A DNA stretch of 64,000 nt from Paenibacillus agricola. Lineage in GTDB: Bacteria > Bacillota > Bacilli > Paenibacillales > NBRC-103111. The notes under the pieces are model-generated. The model made no database searches. It was not told the DNA's origin and saw nothing but the letters and a program-made list of their open reading frames with translations. Every line of letters begins with the position of its first letter. The first letter of the stretch is position 1. The DNA is taken from assembly GCF_011440305.1 (NCBI RefSeq), contig NZ_JAAOIW010000005.1, positions 1-64,000 on the forward strand. The letters are read 5' to 3'. The translations under genes were made by a program, and so were the position numbers. Positions 7,806 to 17,282 of the stretch are shown here, piece after piece.

Positions 7806-10463
7806 TTAATTGCATTTGCTAAATCCGCAATTGCTGCAATTTTTGCAGCCTTCGCTATTAATTAGCGATGCTGAGCCGCAGGAAGGGCATAGATCCAACG
7901 ATGTCGCCGAGTTGCGGTTGACCGCATACTGGGTAGTTGTCTCCATCACGACCTCCTGGGTCGCTGTTACTAAGGCATCTGCTTCTGCTTCGCCAGCTCC
8001 GCTTGTGTACGCCGAAGCGGATTCGCTGTACATCTCTAGCGCCTTCGCTACCGCATCCGCAATCGATTCTACACGGTTCGCGCCAAAGCCGATGGCACCT
8101 GAACCGCCGATGCCTTTGAGATGCTTGGTCAGCAGCTGCACCTTATTGCCATGATCGCCGTAGCGAAGGAATAATGAGCATACGCGTCCCAATGCTTCGG
8201 ACATTGCGAAAACATCAGAACCAGCCTTTCCTACGTTGAGGAATACTTCGCTCGGAGAACCGTTCATTTCATTAATCGTGATATACGCCATCCCGAATGG
8301 CGTGTTGAACTTGTAAGTGGAGCCGCGGAGTACCTGCGGACGGCTTTTATATTGCTTATCCACCACTTGGGCAGGGGTAATTTGCGGAGCATCTTGTATA
8401 CTACCCTGTAGATTTCCCTGTGAAGCACCTGACAACGTATTCGAGTTAGCTGATTCAACCTGTGGAGCAGCCACTTTGGCTCCTGCATCAGCCCCTGAAC
8501 TGCTCTCTGCATTCCCTTCGACCTGCGCTTCTTCTTTTTTATCCGTTGAAAGCACTTGGACATCGCGACTGCCATCCCGATACATCGTTACACCCTTGCA
8601 GCCTAGGTCAAAGGCAAGCTCATAAAGACGCTTCGTATCCTCCACCGTGAAATCGGCCGAGCAATTCGCAGTTTTGGAAATCGAGCTGTCCACCCATTTT
8701 TGGATCGCAGCTTGGACTCGAATATGGTCTTCAGCCGACATATCCATAGAGGTTACGAAATAATCCGGCAAGTCCTCATTCGGATGGGCATCCTTCCAAT
8801 CCTGGGCAATCGGCACATATTGCTTGTCAAAGCCAAGCCGGCTTTGCCTATAATATTCAAATGCGAAATAAGGCTCGATTCCTGTTGATGTCCCTACCAT
8901 CGTACCTGTGCTGCCTGTTGGAGCCTGAGTAATAACCGTTACATTCCGTATACCTTTTTGCTGTATCGCCACGCCTACCTCAGGAAACACGCTAGTCATC
9001 GTCTTCATAAATCCGCTTTGCAGAAAAGGCTCTGCCTGGAAATGCTCAAAGCTTCCTTTTTCAGCGGCAATGTCCGCTGAAGCCAGATAAGCCTCTTTAG
9101 CCATAAAGCTATATAAGCGATCCAGAAACAGAAGCGATTCTGGGCTTCCGTAACGAATTTTCAATTTGATCATCAACTCAGCAAGTCCCATAGTCCCGAG
9201 CCCTACCCGGCGCTCACCCTGCTGATTAATACGGTTTTCCTCAAAATGGTAAGGTGTCTTATCAATAACATTATCAAGGAAACGCGTAGAATAACGTACA
9301 ACCTCGCCGAGGTCGTCCCAATCTACATCATGCTTTTGGGCATCATAAAACTTCGATAAGTTAATTGCTGAAAGATTGCAGACACCCCAAGCAGGGAGAC
9401 CCTGTTCACCGCATGGATTCGTACATATAATCGGGTTAAAATACCAGCTATTGGACATTTGGTTGTAATATTCCATAAACACAACACCAGGCTCCGCCGA
9501 TTTCCAGGCAGATTCCATAATCGTATGCCAGATTTCACGGGCTTTCAGTGTACGCTGCACAAGAACCTGCTTGCCCAGCTTCTTCCATTTATCCAAATCG
9601 CCATCCCAGACCTTGTCATAGTCAGGATCTGACATATCTGGATAGACCAACTCCCAATCCAGGTCTTCTTTGACTGCCTTCATAAATCCATTGCTCACAC
9701 AAACGGATAAGTTCGCGTTGGTTACTTGCCCCATCGTTTGTTTGACCGTAATAAAATCAACAATATCAGGATGCCAGTCATTCATCATCAGCATCAAGGC
9801 GCCACGGCGGCTGCCCCCCTGCTCAATAAGGCCGGTCGTATAGCTGAATAAGCCTCCCCACGAAACCGCACCGCTCGACGAGCCGTTAACACCCTTAACT
9901 ACAGCGCGCCTTGGACGCAATGATGACAAATTAATCCCTACACCGCCACCACGAGCCATAATTTCCGTCATCTCAGACAACGTAGTCATGATGCCTCCAC
10001 GGCTGTCATGGGGCGAAGGAATAACGTAACAGTTGAACAATGTCAGCTCGTCACTCGCATCTGCTCCAGCAGCGATTCTCCCACCTGGAACAAGCTTCCA
10101 ATCCTCAAGAATAGAGCGGAATTTGCCCTTCCATTCTGTCTTCTTCTCCGGAGTTGCTTCCACTGAGGCCATCGCTGTAGCCAATCGATCCCAAAGCTGC
10201 TCCGGTGTTTTCTCAACGGATAAAGTAAGCTTGGCAACAGATGACTCTACAACATCACCGTTACGTAGCTTAACTTGCACCGAATCGCCCTCACGGCTAA
10301 TAACGACTCCCACTTCTTTAGCTGGGAACTTCGGATCATCCTTAGTTAACACCAATACCGTATCGCCTACCTTGGTACCGCTAGTATCCGCATTTTTCAT
10401 TGCATAACGGTCAAGAAATATTTTTTCACTTAAACCTGTTAATTTTTGTTCTTCTGTTAGCAA
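7806..10463 (-). CDS. nrdJ: Adenosylcobalamin-dependent (class II) ribonucleotide reductase
   Basis: Makes deoxyribonucleotides with a coenzyme-B12 radical and without a separate radical subunit; 885 aa. Seen in the sequence: the first redox Cys (LFNCYV, C145), the radical-loop Cys in NPCGEQ (C351), the GGSRRGA region near 218 and the APTGSTGTM segment. A linker of about 100 low-complexity residues leads to a C-terminal zinc-ribbon-like tail with CPSC and CxxC pairs (residues 865-885). The start is TTG 10463 behind GGGAGG. The phage part of this window carries a second, distinct class II enzyme. Confidence 0.95.
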   Translation of the reverse strand: MLTEEQKLTGLSEKIFLDRYAMKNADTSGTKVGDTVLVLTKDDPKFPAKEVGVVISREGDSVQVKLRNGDVVESSVAKLTLSVEKTPEQLWDRLATAMASVEATPEKKTEWKGKFRSILEDWKLVPGGRIAAGADASDELTLFNCYVIPSPHDSRGGIMTTLSEMTEIMARGGGVGINLSSLRPRRAVVKGVNGSSSGAVSWGGLFSYTTGLIEQGGSRRGALMLMMNDWHPDIVDFITVKQTMGQVTNANLSVCVSNGFMKAVKEDLDWELVYPDMSDPDYDKVWDGDLDKWKKLGKQVLVQRTLKAREIWHTIMESAWKSAEPGVVFMEYYNQMSNSWYFNPIICTNPCGEQGLPAWGVCNLSAINLSKFYDAQKHDVDWDDLGEVVRYSTRFLDNVIDKTPYHFEENRINQQGERRVGLGTMGLAELMIKLKIRYGSPESLLFLDRLYSFMAKEAYLASADIAAEKGSFEHFQAEPFLQSGFMKTMTSVFPEVGVAIQQKGIRNVTVITQAPTGSTGTMVGTSTGIEPYFAFEYYRQSRLGFDKQYVPIAQDWKDAHPNEDLPDYFVTSMDMSAEDHIRVQAAIQKWVDSSISKTANCSADFTVEDTKRLYELAFDLGCKGVTMYRDGSRDVQVLSTDKKEEAQVEGNAESSSGADAGAKVAAPQVESANSNTLSGASQGNLQGSIQDAPQITPAQVVDKQYKSRPQVLRGSTYKFNTPFGMAYITINEMNGSPSEVFLNVGKAGSDVFAMSEALGRVCSLFLRYGDHGNKVQLLTKHLKGIGGSGAIGFGANRVESIADAVAKALEMYSESASAYTSGAGEAEADALVTATQEVVMETTTQYAVNRNSATSLDLCPSCGSASLINSEGCKNCSNCGFSKCN

Positions 10464-10818
10464 ATGAACAACCTCCCAAAATGGACATTATCAAAAAAAA
10501 CAATATCTTGTATGTAAATTAATTATACAACACAATATGTAGCGTCTCTAATAAGAAAATCCTGAAATTCATTCAAAGCGACAGCAAGTTAACTATATAG
10601 CTCGTTTATTCTCGCTTTTACCCTCTTTTTCATTTCTGGGTTATGGTCCATCATCGGTTAAGCAAACCCCTATTTAAACTTTTGACAACTGGCGTTTGCC
10701 TTGATACCCTAAGCATAGGAAATAATTAGGATGCGAATTCGTTTATTCTTGTAGTTTCAATCTACCATATTAAGCGTCAATATTCAAACATATGTTCCCT
10801 TTGGAGGAGTGGTTTACT
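10464..10818. promoter_or_regulatory. Divergent promoter region nrdJ / D-amino-acid transaminase
   Basis: 355 bp with no gene. A rightward promoter candidate is TTGACA (10682-10687), 17 bp, TACCCT (10705-10710). The nrdJ leader carries its SD at about 10472-10477. I saw no cobalamin-riboswitch signature and no clear NrdR boxes, though I cannot exclude weak ones. Confidence 0.5.
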
Positions 10819-11649
10819 TTGTATTTATATCAACAGGATTTTATTGCCAAAGAACAGCTTGCCATCTCTCCTGATGACCGTGGTTATTATTTTGGAGACG
10901 GGATTTATGAGGTTTTCCGGGTTTATAAGGGCGAACTATTTGAAGCCGATGGCCATTACCGCAGGCTGGAGCTAAGCTCAGCCGATACCCGTATCCCATT
11001 GCCCTACAGCATTCCAGAGCTTCATGCTAAGCTCCTTGAGCTTATCCACCTTAACCGCTTACGTGAAGGCACCGTTTATATGCAGGTTACACGAGGCATT
11101 GCCCCTCGCTCACATCCTTACCCTGCCAAAGCTGAGCCTGTGCTTATGGCTTACTGCAACGAGCTAAAACGCCCGCTGCAAACGATGCAGAAAGGCATAA
11201 CAGCCGTCACCTCCGCCGATATTCGTTGGCTGCGCTGCGACCTTAAAACGCTTAATTTGCTGCCCAATGTTATGGCCAAACAGCAGGCCTTAGATCTTGG
11301 AGCCAATGAAGTAGTCTGGCACCGAGACCGAGTTGTAACCGAATGCAGCGCATCCAACTTTATGATCGTCAGGAATGGAGAAATCTGGACACATCCCGCT
11401 AATCACCTGATTCTGCATGGGATTACGCGAGACGTTGTTATTCGATTAGCACAGAAGCTCCATATCCAAGTGCATCAAGCTCCTTTTAAGATTGAGGAAA
11501 TGATGTCAGCTGATGAAGCCTTTGTAACGGGAACAACGGTTGAAGTAACTCCGGTTATTTCAGTGGATGGCGTATACATCGGCCAAGGCGAGCTTGGTCC
11601 GGTCACACGCCGCTTGCAGCAGGCTTTTGAGGAATATGTCGGAATTTGA
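10819..11649 (+). CDS. dat: D-amino-acid aminotransferase
   Basis: PLP enzyme (fold type IV) interconverting D-Ala and D-Glu with their keto acids, feeding peptidoglycan precursors. Segments DRGYYFGDGIYEV, QVTRGIAPRSH, DIRWLRCDLKTLNLL and GITRDVV align with Bacillus Dat. The catalytic Lys lies in the NVMAKQQA stretch, matching LAKQEA of Bacillus. An ATG at 10792 is in frame, but family N-termini begin where TTG 10819 lies. GGAGGAG at 10803-10809 is correctly spaced for that TTG, giving 276 aa. Confidence 0.9.
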   Translation: MYLYQQDFIAKEQLAISPDDRGYYFGDGIYEVFRVYKGELFEADGHYRRLELSSADTRIPLPYSIPELHAKLLELIHLNRLREGTVYMQVTRGIAPRSHPYPAKAEPVLMAYCNELKRPLQTMQKGITAVTSADIRWLRCDLKTLNLLPNVMAKQQALDLGANEVVWHRDRVVTECSASNFMIVRNGEIWTHPANHLILHGITRDVVIRLAQKLHIQVHQAPFKIEEMMSADEAFVTGTTVEVTPVISVDGVYIGQGELGPVTRRLQQAFEEYVGI

Positions 11650-11697
11650 CCCTATTGGTCTTTTTACCCAACGAAAGAACGTTATAAACGATAAACG

Positions 11698-11731
11698 GGA
11701 ACCCTCGAAGATATTTATCTCCGAAGGTTCC
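11698..11731. terminator. Hairpin between convergent dat and lipM
   Basis: Arms GGAACCCTCG and CGAAGGTTCC pair with one or two bulges. It overlaps the 3' end of lipM and lacks a long T tract, so terminator function is only probable. Confidence 0.4.
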
Positions 11732-12560
11732 ATGCTTCATTGGCATATTTCTCCGCCATAAGCTGTTCAGCTAACGCATGCTCATAGGCTGTCATCCCCT
11801 CTTCTACAAGCTCAACGCCCAACCCTTCGGCAAGCCCTGAACGAAATGCCGCTTCCACCTCTGCAAGTGTAATAGGAGCCCTTCCCAAATCGCGGCACAA
11901 ATCGTTGATCGCCACTGCTTTATGGACGAATTGCTTGCGCAGCCTCTCCTGAAGCCGCTCGCTTTTGAAGACGAGCACCCGGAATAGCTGGTCTACATCC
12001 ATATCTAACAAAATAGAGCCGTGCTGCAGAACCACCTGCTTTTGCCTCGTTTGTGCACTACCAGCAATTTTCCGTCCCTCAACAACAAGCTCATACCAAG
12101 ATGGAGAATCAAAGCAGGCCGCCGAGCCCATCGATGCATATTTGTCCTTGTCTTCATCGCTCGCTAATTGCACCATTTCCGCATCTAGCCCTAATTCGCG
12201 AAACCCAAGCACGAGCCCTTCACTCAAAACCCGATAAGCCTCGGTCACGCTTCTGGGAATTCCCGGATAATCCTCAGCCACGATAATGCTATATGTTAAT
12301 TCACGGTCATGCAGCACTGCACGTCCCCCGGTTGGACGCCTGACAAAGCCAAGCCCTTCTTCTTCTAACTGCTCGAAATTGATTTCTTCACTAGCTTTTT
12401 GGAAGTAGCCAATCGACAATGTTGCCGGATTCCAGCCATAAAACCGTACCGTTGGAGGCACCTTGCCTTCGCTGTGAGCTGTCAATATTGCTTCATCGAC
12501 CGCCATATTATATGCAGGATCCTGCTTCCCTGATGAGATAAATCGCCATTTTTCAACCAT
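11715..12560 (-). CDS. lipM: Octanoyl-[GcvH]:protein octanoyltransferase LipM
   Basis: Transfers octanoate from octanoyl-ACP to GcvH in lipoate synthesis. 281 aa from ATG 12560, close to B. subtilis LipM (278 aa). RRPTGG is at 74-79, the acyl-accepting Cys at C149 in ACFDSPSWYELVV, and the conserved Lys in GRKIAGSAQTRQ at K164. The frame stays open to 12773, but that part lacks similarity. ATG 12560 has AAAGGAGC in front, so the longer start is rejected and no overlap with the divergent helicase gene remains. Confidence 0.92.
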   Translation of the reverse strand: MVEKWRFISSGKQDPAYNMAVDEAILTAHSEGKVPPTVRFYGWNPATLSIGYFQKASEEINFEQLEEEGLGFVRRPTGGRAVLHDRELTYSIIVAEDYPGIPRSVTEAYRVLSEGLVLGFRELGLDAEMVQLASDEDKDKYASMGSAACFDSPSWYELVVEGRKIAGSAQTRQKQVVLQHGSILLDMDVDQLFRVLVFKSERLQERLRKQFVHKAVAINDLCRDLGRAPITLAEVEAAFRSGLAEGLGVELVEEGMTAYEHALAEQLMAEKYANEAWNLRR

Positions 12561-12735
12561 AACCCTGCTCCTTTGATGTTTGTACCAAGAAACCTCTGAT
12601 TCCATATTTCTCTTAACCACTATCATAATGCATCGCATTCGGTTATGAAAGAGCTTCTTTTCGTCCATACTAGTTGAGGAATACGGATTGAATAGGTCTT
12701 TCCCCAATGAAGCCATGAAAGGAGCGGCAGCAGCT

Positions 12736-14649
12736 ATGCAAACAACCCCTAAGGAACATATACGCCCCTTCAACGAGCACGTTCAGCTGCATTTTGGACG
12801 CGAATGGTTTGAGGAGCTGCATAACAAAGCGATGCGCAACGGCCCTTGGGATGATTGGACGTTATACCAGCTTGCCTATGAGGCGGAGCAGGCGAGCTTG
12901 ATCGCAAGTTTTGATGAACTGCAATGCCTTGTCCATCTTCCGAATTTGATCCCCATGGAGCACCAAATCGATACCGCCAAAAAAGTGCTGACCGAAATGC
13001 GTGGCAGAGCTATTTTAGCAGATGAGGTAGGTTTGGGCAAAACGATTGAAGCAGGGCTTATTTTAAAGGAATATATCATTCGAGGCCTTGTCAAAAAAGT
13101 GCTTATTCTCGTTCCCGCATCTTTGGTGCTGCAATGGGTGCGCGAGCTAAACCAGAAATTTGCCATACCCGCTGTTGCCCAGAAAAAAGCTTACGTCTGG
13201 CAGCAATGCGACATCGTTGTAGCCTCAATGGATACAGCCAAACGTGACCCCCACCGGGATATCGTCCTTGGTTTGGAATATGACATGGTTATCATTGACG
13301 AAGCCCATAAGCTAAAAAATAAAAAAACGACCAACTACCAGTTCGTAACGGAGCTGCGCAAAAAATATTGCCTGCTGCTGACCGCAACACCTGTGCAGAA
13401 TGACCTCAAGGAGCTATACAACCTGATAAACCTGCTAAAGCCGGGGCAGTTGGGTGGGCAAGGCAACTTTCAAGCTAATTATGTGGTCGATAAACGTATA
13501 CCCAAAAACGAAGGCCAGCTGCAATACGAGCTATCCAAGGTGATGATCCGTAACCGCCGCAGCGATGGCAATATTCATTTCACCAAACGGATCGTCCGCA
13601 ACCTAACACTAAAGCTCTCTCCACAAGAGCAAGCGCTCTATGATGGGGTAACTGCCTTCGTGCAGGGACGTTTTGAAGAATCCGGAGGCGATTTCAGCAG
13701 CGCCTTATCACTGGTAACGCTTCAGCGGGAGGTTTGCAGCAGCCGCGATGCCGTGTTTATTACCTTAGTGAATATGTTCAAAAAAACACCAGAGGAGTCT
13801 CCACTTCGCCCACGCATTTGGGAGCTTGTTGAGTTAATCCGAAGTATTAAAGCAAATACAAAGGCAGAGGCAACGATTGAGCTGGTGAAAGAAATTAATG
13901 ATAAGGTTATTATCTTCACTGAATATAGGGCTTCGCAAGAATATTTAATCAATTATTTAAAAGAACACGGATTTTCTGCCGTGCCCTACAGAGGCGGGAT
14001 GAACCGAGGGAAAAAGGATTGGATGATGGATTTGTTCCGCAATCGCGCGCAAATTCTCGTAGCGACAGAAGCCGGAGGCGAGGGAATCAATTTGCAATTT
14101 TGCCACCATATGATCAACTTTGATTTACCCTGGAACCCTATGCGGGTCGAGCAACGAATCGGGCGTGTCCATCGCTTAGGGCAAACCCATGATGTACACA
14201 TTTACAATTTGGCAACAGAAGGCACAATAGAGCAATACATTTTGTCGCTATTGCATGAAAAAATTAATATGTTTGAGCTGGTCATCGGTGAGCTGGACAC
14301 GATCCTAGAGCGTTTGGAGAAAACACAATCGTTGGAAAATCATCTTGCCAAAATGGTACTCGCATCCCGCAGCGCTGAAGAAATTCGCCGCCAAATGGAT
14401 GAATTGGGTAAGTCTATCTCCAATATCCGTACTGAGGTATCGCAGCAGAAAAAACAGCAGGAGCGGGTATACGGGAACCTGCCTATGCATGGAACAGACC
14501 TTACGGGTCAGTCCCAGCCTCATGGAGCTGGGGCCGGACAGGGTATTGACCCCAGCCATCCCCATATCGATGAGGTTGCCGCCCAATTAGCTGAGCTTCT
14601 TGATTCGCTTGGACAACCAGTCGATACGGATGCACAGGTGTCCCCATGA
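12736..14649 (+). CDS. SNF2-family helicase (YqhH-like)
   Basis: 637 aa superfamily 2 ATPase of the RapA/SNF2 type. Walker A is DEVGLGKT (ending at residue 103), Walker B is IIDEAHKLKN, motif III is LLLTATPVQN. The C-terminal RecA domain contains VATEAGGEGINLQ and the arginine-finger motif QRIGRVHRLGQ. A Gln/Gly/Pro-rich tail of about 90 residues follows. ATG 12736 has AAAGGAG upstream; an earlier in-frame ATG (12688) lacks one. The stop overlaps the next start by ATGA, so the two are translationally coupled as in Bacillus yqhH-yqhG. Substrate unknown. Confidence 0.9.
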   Translation: MQTTPKEHIRPFNEHVQLHFGREWFEELHNKAMRNGPWDDWTLYQLAYEAEQASLIASFDELQCLVHLPNLIPMEHQIDTAKKVLTEMRGRAILADEVGLGKTIEAGLILKEYIIRGLVKKVLILVPASLVLQWVRELNQKFAIPAVAQKKAYVWQQCDIVVASMDTAKRDPHRDIVLGLEYDMVIIDEAHKLKNKKTTNYQFVTELRKKYCLLLTATPVQNDLKELYNLINLLKPGQLGGQGNFQANYVVDKRIPKNEGQLQYELSKVMIRNRRSDGNIHFTKRIVRNLTLKLSPQEQALYDGVTAFVQGRFEESGGDFSSALSLVTLQREVCSSRDAVFITLVNMFKKTPEESPLRPRIWELVELIRSIKANTKAEATIELVKEINDKVIIFTEYRASQEYLINYLKEHGFSAVPYRGGMNRGKKDWMMDLFRNRAQILVATEAGGEGINLQFCHHMINFDLPWNPMRVEQRIGRVHRLGQTHDVHIYNLATEGTIEQYILSLLHEKINMFELVIGELDTILERLEKTQSLENHLAKMVLASRSAEEIRRQMDELGKSISNIRTEVSQQKKQQERVYGNLPMHGTDLTGQSQPHGAGAGQGIDPSHPHIDEVAAQLAELLDSLGQPVDTDAQVSP

Positions 14650-15767
14650 AGCGCGAACAGATCGAAACCTTTGTTATGCGTTTTCTCCATGCAGAGCAAT
14701 GTGACATTCTGGAGAAGCACCCTGCCTATGTGACTGCCAAGCTGTCTCCATCTGCCGATAAAGAATTAACGTATCGGCCTTATTATTGGAGCTTTGTCGA
14801 GCGTACAGGGATCACTCCGGAGACGCTCGTTTGCACCTTTGTCTTTGACCCTGAGGCGCATAAGGCTGCCACACAGCCTGCGCAAGCGCCAGCGGGGCAA
14901 CAGCTGCATCCCGGGGCAGCTGTTGCCTCTCCCGCAGATGCGCAGCCCTTCGCCACGGGCGGTACCCCTCCCGCAGATGCGCAGCCCTTCGCCACGGGCG
15001 GTACCCCTCCCGCAGGTGCGCAGCCCTACGGCCTAAGCGCTCCCGCAACTGCGCCAGCAGGCGCTGCACCTCCTGCCACAGCCGCACAGCAGGCACCTGA
15101 CAGTATCCTTGGGCGCTACTTTGGTTTCGTGCCCACCCAAATCACCACGCGCATCGCGAAGGATGAGGTCACCTTTGGTAGCCGTCGGCTGCTGCAGCTC
15201 TTTGATGTGGTGCGCAGTAAAGGGCGCTTTGTTCACTTGTATGAACAAACTCCCCAGCAGCAGCAGCGTTCATCTTCTACTATTGCCTATGAAAACTGGC
15301 TGCAGGTCAATTTCAAAGTTGATATGGCCTGTGATATGAAGCGCAGCGAAATCCATTCGCTTGGCATCCAACTGGGGACGGGCGAAATTCGCAGCCAATT
15401 TCAAAATCTGCTGCTAAACAAGCAGCTTACCCCACGCCTCCCCGCCCAGGTGTTTATAGTTCCCGATCAAATCACGCTGGCACGCGCTGTTATTTATCTA
15501 GAGGCTTATTTGGAGCAGCGATTAAGAGAGATTGACCATCACTGGGCAGAAGAAGCGGGCAGCCGGCTTCTGGAAGAAATCGAGCGGATTAGCAGCTATT
15601 ATGAGCCTCTGCTGCAATCGGTAGAGCTAGAACGTAAGCAAGAGATTTCAGATCAATATAGGAACCGCAAGCAAGAAATCGAATGGCAGTATCAGCCAAG
15701 GATCGTCATATCCGTCATCAACTGTGGTCTTTTTCATTTGCGTAGCGGAAGCCAGCCCAACAACTGA
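14646..15767 (+). CDS. YqhG-family protein with Pro/Ala repeat insertion
   Basis: 373 aa. The N-terminus (ETFVMRFLHAEQCDILEKHP, then RPYYWSFVERTG) matches Bacillus YqhG, the usual partner of the YqhH helicase. Bacillus homologues are about 260 aa. The excess here is mostly an Ala/Pro/Gln-rich stretch at about residues 76-155 that includes 13-residue tandem repeats. The C-terminal half (YFGFVPTQITTRIAKDEV onward) is again typical, ending in a charged, probably coiled-coil, region. The molecular function of the family is unknown. Confidence 0.85.
   Translation: MKREQIETFVMRFLHAEQCDILEKHPAYVTAKLSPSADKELTYRPYYWSFVERTGITPETLVCTFVFDPEAHKAATQPAQAPAGQQLHPGAAVASPADAQPFATGGTPPADAQPFATGGTPPAGAQPYGLSAPATAPAGAAPPATAAQQAPDSILGRYFGFVPTQITTRIAKDEVTFGSRRLLQLFDVVRSKGRFVHLYEQTPQQQQRSSSTIAYENWLQVNFKVDMACDMKRSEIHSLGIQLGTGEIRSQFQNLLLNKQLTPRLPAQVFIVPDQITLARAVIYLEAYLEQRLREIDHHWAEEAGSRLLEEIERISSYYEPLLQSVELERKQEISDQYRNRKQEIEWQYQPRIVISVINCGLFHLRSGSQPNN
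14931..15030 (+). repeat. 39-bp in-frame tandem repeat inside the yqhG-like gene
   Basis: Two exact 39-bp units (14931-14969, 14970-15008) and a partial, diverged third (from 15009) encode PADAQPFATGGTP. The exact identity implies recent slippage or expansion. Copy number probably differs between strains. Confidence 0.85.
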
Positions 15768-15917
15768 CGTTATGCGCTATGTAACCACAAAATGGGAAAC
15801 AAACAATTTTTTTATTGGATACAGGTTGTAACAAATTTCTCGGCGCCTATTCGGTACAATATATACACGAACTCAACCTAGGAACTGGCAATTAGCTTTA
15901 CCTAAGAAAGAAGGTGA

Positions 15918-16838
15918 ATGATGGACAAGCCTCAGCTTTGGACTACATTGTTATTATTATGCGGGTGCCTTGCATTGCCTGCATTGTTCTCGTCCGCAGC
16001 CATGTCTCCTGCACCTGTAGCCACTGCCACCGTCGCTCCCGGTCTTCCTGAATCGGACAATACGCTTACTTCTGCTTCCTTGTCCGAGGCTGTACAGCAA
16101 TGGATGCAGCATCTAGCAGGGGAACCAGGCTACACCGCTTGGAAGCAAGCCACATGGAGCAGTTATCCACTAGGCCCCGGTACACATGGTTGGATCGTGC
16201 TGATCCAAGCAGGTGGCAAGGACATTGGTTATATGGTCATCCATGCCGCAGATCCCCAGATACCGGACAAGTACCAGCTCACTGAATATGGCAGCGGCGG
16301 CAAGCCGCTCTTCAGCTTACACACGTTGTACCAAGCTTTGGTACAGCTTGAACTTATCCATACCTCTTACACAGCTGAACGTTGGTATGCCGCCCCCATG
16401 CTGGCAGTTTGGATCATACAAGCCGATGGCAATTCCTATTATATTGATGCAAAAACAGGCGAACAGCTCCCCACTTTGGACCTCAGCCAGCCAAAAAATA
16501 ATTCCTTAGGCGCAGCATCCATAGTCACTTCTTTATATCCTGAGCATATATTAAAACAAAGCCTAGAGCTTCCCGATTTCAACCCTTATGGTAAGCTACC
16601 CTGGTTACAGGGAAACCCAGCAGTGTTTGCATCCTTCGCAGAGCTTGAGGCAGAGCTTCAATTAAAGCACAGGATTACGTTGCTATTAGAGCTGTATCAT
16701 GGTCAAGTGTTTATCGCCCTTCCCGTTATCGGTTTTCAACGATGGAGCAACGATGGGATATTTCTCAAGCTGGAGCAGGATGGACAACGCGCTATTCCTT
16801 ATGCCGCTGTTGCTCGCTTCGGCAAGCTTTACCGTTAA
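15918..16838 (+). CDS. Secreted protein of unknown function
   Basis: 306 aa. A hydrophobic segment at about residues 9-28 (WTTLLLLCGCLALPALFSSA) looks like a signal peptide with an Ala cleavage site. A Pro/Ala/Thr-rich linker follows, then a soluble domain rich in aromatic residues. GAAGGTGA precedes ATG 15918; ATG 15921 is also possible. No catalytic motif was recognised. It is a single-gene unit closed by a strong terminator and is likely exported to the envelope. Confidence 0.7.
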   Translation: MMDKPQLWTTLLLLCGCLALPALFSSAAMSPAPVATATVAPGLPESDNTLTSASLSEAVQQWMQHLAGEPGYTAWKQATWSSYPLGPGTHGWIVLIQAGGKDIGYMVIHAADPQIPDKYQLTEYGSGGKPLFSLHTLYQALVQLELIHTSYTAERWYAAPMLAVWIIQADGNSYYIDAKTGEQLPTLDLSQPKNNSLGAASIVTSLYPEHILKQSLELPDFNPYGKLPWLQGNPAVFASFAELEAELQLKHRITLLLELYHGQVFIALPVIGFQRWSNDGIFLKLEQDGQRAIPYAAVARFGKLYR

Positions 16839-16865
16839 CTACTGGTTTCTCTCCTCCTCCACATA

Positions 16866-16938
16866 GAAAAGCTTCCTGTCCGACTGTAAGCGATTACTAC
16901 GATCGCTTATAGCGGAAAGAAGCTTTTCATTTTTTTTG
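16866..16938 (+). terminator. Long-stem terminator
   Basis: GAAAAGCTTC (from 16866) pairs with GAAGCTTTTC (to 16928) around an inner hairpin with GCGAT/ATCGC. A T8 run follows. It terminates the secreted-protein gene and overlaps the 3' end of the small minus-strand gene. Confidence 0.8.
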
Positions 16939-17118
16939 ATATACACCTTTTACCCACATCGTAATCGCCACGGGCAGCATCCCGAACCAACGATATTGCC
17001 AAGGCTCCCGTGATTTTTTCTTAATCGCTCTTGTTTGCAAACGCTCCTTCTTAGGCGTTTCTACATAATGCAAAAGCTTCTCCGTAATAAATTTAATCCA
17101 TTCGATGCCCTGAGCCAA
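16927..17118 (-). CDS. YqzE-family small protein
   Basis: 63 aa. ETPKKERLQTRAIKKKSREP, then WQYRWFGMLPVAITM, match the Bacillus YqzE family (TPKEER then basic run then RLFGMVP), whose gene lies near yqhG and comG in Bacillus. One short hydrophobic stretch at the C-terminus suggests peripheral or membrane association. The start is TTG 17118 behind GGAGGTGGTGAC. Function unknown. Confidence 0.75.
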   Translation of the reverse strand: MAQGIEWIKFITEKLLHYVETPKKERLQTRAIKKKSREPWQYRWFGMLPVAITMWVKGVYQKK

Positions 17119-17282
17119 GTCACCACCTCCATAATTAGTGTAGCCAGCTTTATACTTTTCATACTTTCTATACTTTTTCCTACAAAATCATCCTAAAATC
17201 CAGTATGATACAACTATGAGTTTGAGCGGGATAGGCGATGAATAACGAACCTATGTGGATGAATCAAGAGGAGATGTAAGGA

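Noticed and set aside
8264-8575. Minus-strand 103-codon frame inside nrdJ
   Set aside because: It overlaps the well-supported nrdJ frame and is Lys/Arg-rich with no motif.
12561-12773. Longer lipM start at 12773 overlapping the helicase gene
   Set aside because: The extra 71 codons have no family similarity, and ATG 12560 has a good SD. The divergent arrangement is restored with the short forms.
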